DNA of 36,122 nt from Pseudoalteromonas sp. NBT06-2 (GTDB lineage: Bacteria; Pseudomonadota; Gammaproteobacteria; Enterobacterales; Alteromonadaceae), in assembly GCF_002276045.1 (NCBI RefSeq), contig NZ_NQMR01000009.1, positions 1 through 36,122 on the forward strand, written 5' to 3'. Shown piece after piece: positions 33,240 to 36,122 of the stretch. Under the pieces are notes generated by a model. It did not search any database, was not told the origin of the DNA, and was given only the letters and a program-made list of their open reading frames with translations. The stretch's first letter is position 1; each line of letters begins with the position of its first letter. A program made the translations under genes and the position numbers.

Positions 33240-34937
33240 CTAATTTTGTAACCGAATTGTGTCATCGACTGTAATAGTCCGCTCATTAAAAAGCTCTTTA
33301 CTTGAAAACATTTTGAGTGCTTCATAGTCAAGCTCAGTGCATAATCCCTGTTCAAATTTTATAATCCTGTCTGCGGCGTCAAAATATGCATCATCATGCG
33401 TTATTGCGATGACCGTTTTTTTTCTTGCTTTAAGCTCAGGTAAAATTTCTCGATAAAATAGTTCTCTAAAATATGGATCTTGTTCCGCAGCCCATTCATC
33501 AAATATAAAGATAGGGGCATCGCTTATATATGATTGTATAAGTGCCAGTCTTTTTTCTTGGCCAGATGAAACATCCGTGCTTGATAATTTCCCGTTGTTA
33601 ACAGAAATCCGACTAGAAAGATTAAATCTTTTAAGGTAGCTTAAAACGAGTTCATCGTCTGCCAACTTACCTTCGTGATCCAGCACTTGCTCAAATAGGT
33701 GACAATCAGAAAATACAGCTGTGAAGTGACTTCTGTACCAATCTAAATTATCTTCAGAAACTATTTGTCCGTCTAAAGAGACCACACCTTCTTTCTTACC
33801 GTATAATGTAAGTAGGTTTTTTATAAATGTAGTTTTACCGCTACCATTACCTCCAACGATAAATAAAACCTCAGACTGTTTTATATTGAAATCTATCGGC
33901 CCTATTGCGAAATTACTTTCAGATTCATCATCTTGGTAATTATAAGTAAGTCCTTTTATATCTATATTGCAAAAACTTTTCGGACGGATAAATTGGTTAT
34001 CAATTTCACTTGGTGCCTGTCTGTTTTTATTAAGCCCCAAGTTATCTACTTTCTTCATTCCAATTACAGCTCGTGCAATTGCTTGATTTGCGTTCATCAA
34101 AAAACCTATGGAGCCAGAGATATAAACCAATATAAAAATAAAAGAAGCTAAAATACCAGCACCTACTGGAAAATATAACTTTGAAACTACGACCAAAACA
34201 GCCAAGGCAAAAAACAAGATTAAATTGGTCCAATTAACACTTATATTCCAATATAGCTGAGCCTCATTTTCTTTTTTGCGTGCATTATCTATTTCGGTAT
34301 TTAAACGTTGGTTAAGAAAAAAATTCCTTTGATGTGCACTTAAATTGAATTCTTTGCTGCCTTCAACTAACGACCTAAAACTTTTAAACAAGACATCTTC
34401 CATCTCACGAGACTCTTGTGCAGATACCAACCCGTACTTCATAATTAAATAAGCAATACCAATCGCAAACCCTAAAATAAGAATGAGAACGGTAAAGAGT
34501 TCCGGAGAAAGAAACCCAAGGTATACTAAACAGACAACCACTGTCGCTAGGTTAAAAATTGCGACAGGAAACACAGCTAGCCCTTGTGAAATTTTGGTAA
34601 TATCTGCTGTGAGTGCAACATAAATTTTATGTGCTCCAATTCTTTCGACTTCTTCATAAGATTTATCTAACATCCATGAAGAAATTGACGTTCTCAACGT
34701 CTTAACGATTCTGGAACTCAACAATGTCAACAAATGCTGAGCTATAACTCCTAGTACAAACAACCCAATCAATGCCATTAAAAATGGCAAAGCAACATCC
34801 GTAATATCTTTTACATCATTGTTAACACTATCATTTATTCGAATAATCAAATATAGACTAAATAAAGAGCTGCATGCCCCTATAAATGACGCTAATACAA
34901 TCATCCTTTTATTTTTTAGTAAAAGCTCTCTAACCAC
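33240..34937 (-). CDS. Cyclic-peptide-type ABC exporter (PvdE/SyrD-like)
   Basis: 565 residues, a half-transporter with fused membrane and ATPase domains. Six membrane segments lie in residues 1-290. The nucleotide-binding domain (about 325-545) has Walker A VGGNGSGKTTF, signature DVSSGQEKRLALI, Walker B IFIFDEWAAEQDP and the switch His in VIAITHDD. The SSGQ signature and FDEWAAEQDP box are those of the family exporting NRPS siderophores and lipopeptides in Gram-negatives. It probably moves the finished peptide or its precursor to the periplasm. It overlaps the NRPS gene by 8 bp, so expression is coupled. Confidence 0.88.
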   Translation of the reverse strand: MVRELLLKNKRMIVLASFIGACSSLFSLYLIIRINDSVNNDVKDITDVALPFLMALIGLFVLGVIAQHLLTLLSSRIVKTLRTSISSWMLDKSYEEVERIGAHKIYVALTADITKISQGLAVFPVAIFNLATVVVCLVYLGFLSPELFTVLILILGFAIGIAYLIMKYGLVSAQESREMEDVLFKSFRSLVEGSKEFNLSAHQRNFFLNQRLNTEIDNARKKENEAQLYWNISVNWTNLILFFALAVLVVVSKLYFPVGAGILASFIFILVYISGSIGFLMNANQAIARAVIGMKKVDNLGLNKNRQAPSEIDNQFIRPKSFCNIDIKGLTYNYQDDESESNFAIGPIDFNIKQSEVLFIVGGNGSGKTTFIKNLLTLYGKKEGVVSLDGQIVSEDNLDWYRSHFTAVFSDCHLFEQVLDHEGKLADDELVLSYLKRFNLSSRISVNNGKLSSTDVSSGQEKRLALIQSYISDAPIFIFDEWAAEQDPYFRELFYREILPELKARKKTVIAITHDDAYFDAADRIIKFEQGLCTELDYEALKMFSSKELFNERTITVDDTIRLQN

Positions 34938-36122
34938 CTTGTAACTCCTTTATATGTTCGTTGTACGCACCTTCGATATATGTACTAGTCTCATCGACTC
35001 TGTTTTTTTGCATAATTGATTGATGAGTACCTTTGACTTTAATAACCTTTATATTAGGCATAACAACTCGCCAGCCATCACTGTGACGCTTACCTGTTTG
35101 TGATTCACTTGCTTCAATAAATGTGGCCGCTATATCACTTCCACTAGGTTCATATGAAGCAAGGACCTGATAGTGACGATTAATGATTTCAAATCGAAAC
35201 TTCAAATCTTCTAAAGTAAATGAATCAGGTAACGTACCTCGCTGCTTACCAATATCGAGTAAGTACTGCTGTTGTGCATCAAAAGAAAGGCCTTCAATAT
35301 TTGCTAGGCTATCTAGTTCAAATAATCCCTCTTCTAAAGCTATATTATTGAGGATTTCCTGCTCATTCAGCTGATAGTTGTCATCAAATACCCAACCACT
35401 ATCGACCAGCAATGTAGAAACAGTCTCTCCAAGATTATGCAGTTCAACGGCAATTTCGTAAGCCAACACCCCACCCAAGGACCAACCTGCAATAAAAAAC
35501 TTCCCTGAGAGTTGTAATTGCTTAATAACATTAAGGTAATAACGCATGACTTCAGGCATAGTCGTAAAGTGACAATTTACAGCTTGTAACCCAACAACGG
35601 GTATACTTTCATTAAATGACTCAATAAAATCACCGTACGAAGCCGCATAGCCACCTAAGGGAGGTAACATGAATATAGGCGAAGTCATTTCTAGCCCTTT
35701 ATTGAGCATAACAATCGTACCGTTATTAATCAGTTCACTATACACATCACTAAATTCTTTCTGACTTCCGTCCAATAAAAGTGAAATTTCTTTGATACTC
35801 GTTTTAGTGATAATTGATTTAAATTCTAGCTGTTTATTCCATAGCTTTTGAATTTGAAAATGCATATTTGCAAGTAATAATGAACTTCCACCCAAGTCAA
35901 AAAAATTAGCATTGGTACTGATGGTGTTTATGTCAATATTTAATAACTTGGACCAAATTTCCGCTAAAGACTGTTCCACGTCATTTTCTGGTGCAGTGAT
36001 TTCGTCTTGTAACAAAGACATTTCTGGCTCTGGTAAGCGTTTTTTATCTACCTTGCCATTGGTTGTCAGCGGCCACGCTTCAATCAGCACAAATGCACTC
36101 GGCACCATATAATCAGGTAATG
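34930..36122 (-). CDS. NRPS C-terminal module, partial (A-domain tail, PCP, thioesterase)
   Basis: The 3' end of a nonribosomal peptide synthetase gene that continues beyond the window edge (the frame is open to base 36122, where LPDYMVPSAF is the adenylation A9/A10 region). A10 NGKVDKKRLPEPE contains the conserved Lys. The carrier domain has FFDLGGSSLLLANMH with the Ser that receives phosphopantetheine. The type I thioesterase follows, with nucleophile in FIAGWSLGGVLAYEIA, Asp in LLVDSGWV and a His in VKGTHQSIM. The thioesterase shows that this is the last module, releasing the chain by hydrolysis or cyclisation. Specificity-coding residues of the adenylation domain are outside the window. 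Confidence 0.92.
   Translation of the reverse strand, partial: LPDYMVPSAFVLIEAWPLTTNGKVDKKRLPEPEMSLLQDEITAPENDVEQSLAEIWSKLLNIDINTISTNANFFDLGGSSLLLANMHFQIQKLWNKQLEFKSIITKTSIKEISLLLDGSQKEFSDVYSELINNGTIVMLNKGLEMTSPIFMLPPLGGYAASYGDFIESFNESIPVVGLQAVNCHFTTMPEVMRYYLNVIKQLQLSGKFFIAGWSLGGVLAYEIAVELHNLGETVSTLLVDSGWVFDDNYQLNEQEILNNIALEEGLFELDSLANIEGLSFDAQQQYLLDIGKQRGTLPDSFTLEDLKFRFEIINRHYQVLASYEPSGSDIAATFIEASESQTGKRHSDGWRVVMPNIKVIKVKGTHQSIMQKNRVDETSTYIEGAYNEHIKELQGG

Noticed and set aside
25575..36122. Housekeeping leucine operon
   Set aside because: The synthase lacks the regulatory domain, the isomerase is an unusual fusion, and the genes are coupled to NRPS, PPTase, thioesterase and exporter genes.

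Overview
The window is AT-rich, with dense insertion sequences and tightly overlapping operons. It looks like accessory DNA of a marine gammaproteobacterium of the Alteromonadales (Pseudoalteromonas, Colwellia or Shewanella-like). That placement is an inference from gene content and base composition; no marker gene is present.

Layout. (1) Positions 338-5517, minus strand: a five-gene overlapping export operon with a MacB-type ATPase, three consecutive HlyD-like periplasmic adaptors (two predicted lipoproteins) and a MacB/FtsX-type permease. (2) Positions 5925-17244: a degraded integrative and mobilizable element. It begins at the 3' part of a tRNA-Leu(CAA), which is the probable attachment site, and carries a tyrosine integrase, a phased array of five 19-bp imperfect palindromes, a large inverted repeat that is a candidate oriT, a ribbon-helix-helix/MobC-like accessory protein, a relaxase, a small gene behind an attenuator-like leader, and a plasmid-type superfamily 2 helicase replication protein. 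Cargo follows: a dead phage tail gene, unknown genes, an IS200 relic, and an XRE regulator with a membrane protein. (3) Positions 17245-25133: a pile of nested transposons. A Recombinase-In-Trio (RIT) element with three tandem tyrosine recombinases sits between two inverted, truncated IS66-family elements. The right IS66 is split by an IS481 element with a 7-bp target duplication. Next to it is an IS4 element (10-bp duplication) split by an IS1595 element (8-bp duplication). (4) Positions 25134-25574: a small secreted-peptide ORF surrounded by three related palindromes. (5) Positions 25575-36122, minus strand: the 3' end of a nonribosomal peptide cluster that runs off the window.

How the last cluster works together. 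The NRPS end (adenylation tail, carrier protein, thioesterase) is followed by a cyclic-peptide-type ABC exporter and then by a full leucine-like chain-extension set: an isopropylmalate-synthase-like enzyme, a fused isomerase with the small domain first, and an isopropylmalate-dehydrogenase-like enzyme. A type II thioesterase, a phosphopantetheinyl transferase, a HisC-like aminotransferase and a flavodoxin-fold quinone reductase complete the operon. The set matches the logic of homophenylalanine/homotyrosine supply (Hph of cyanobacteria, Hty of fungal echinocandin clusters), so the peptide probably contains a one-carbon-extended amino acid. The substrate is not determined by the sequence.

The observations most worth a second look are the NRPS cluster with its dedicated chain-extension pathway, the RIT element whose two ends stop both IS66 tnpB genes at the same codon, the helically phased array beside the integrase, and the triple-adaptor export operon.
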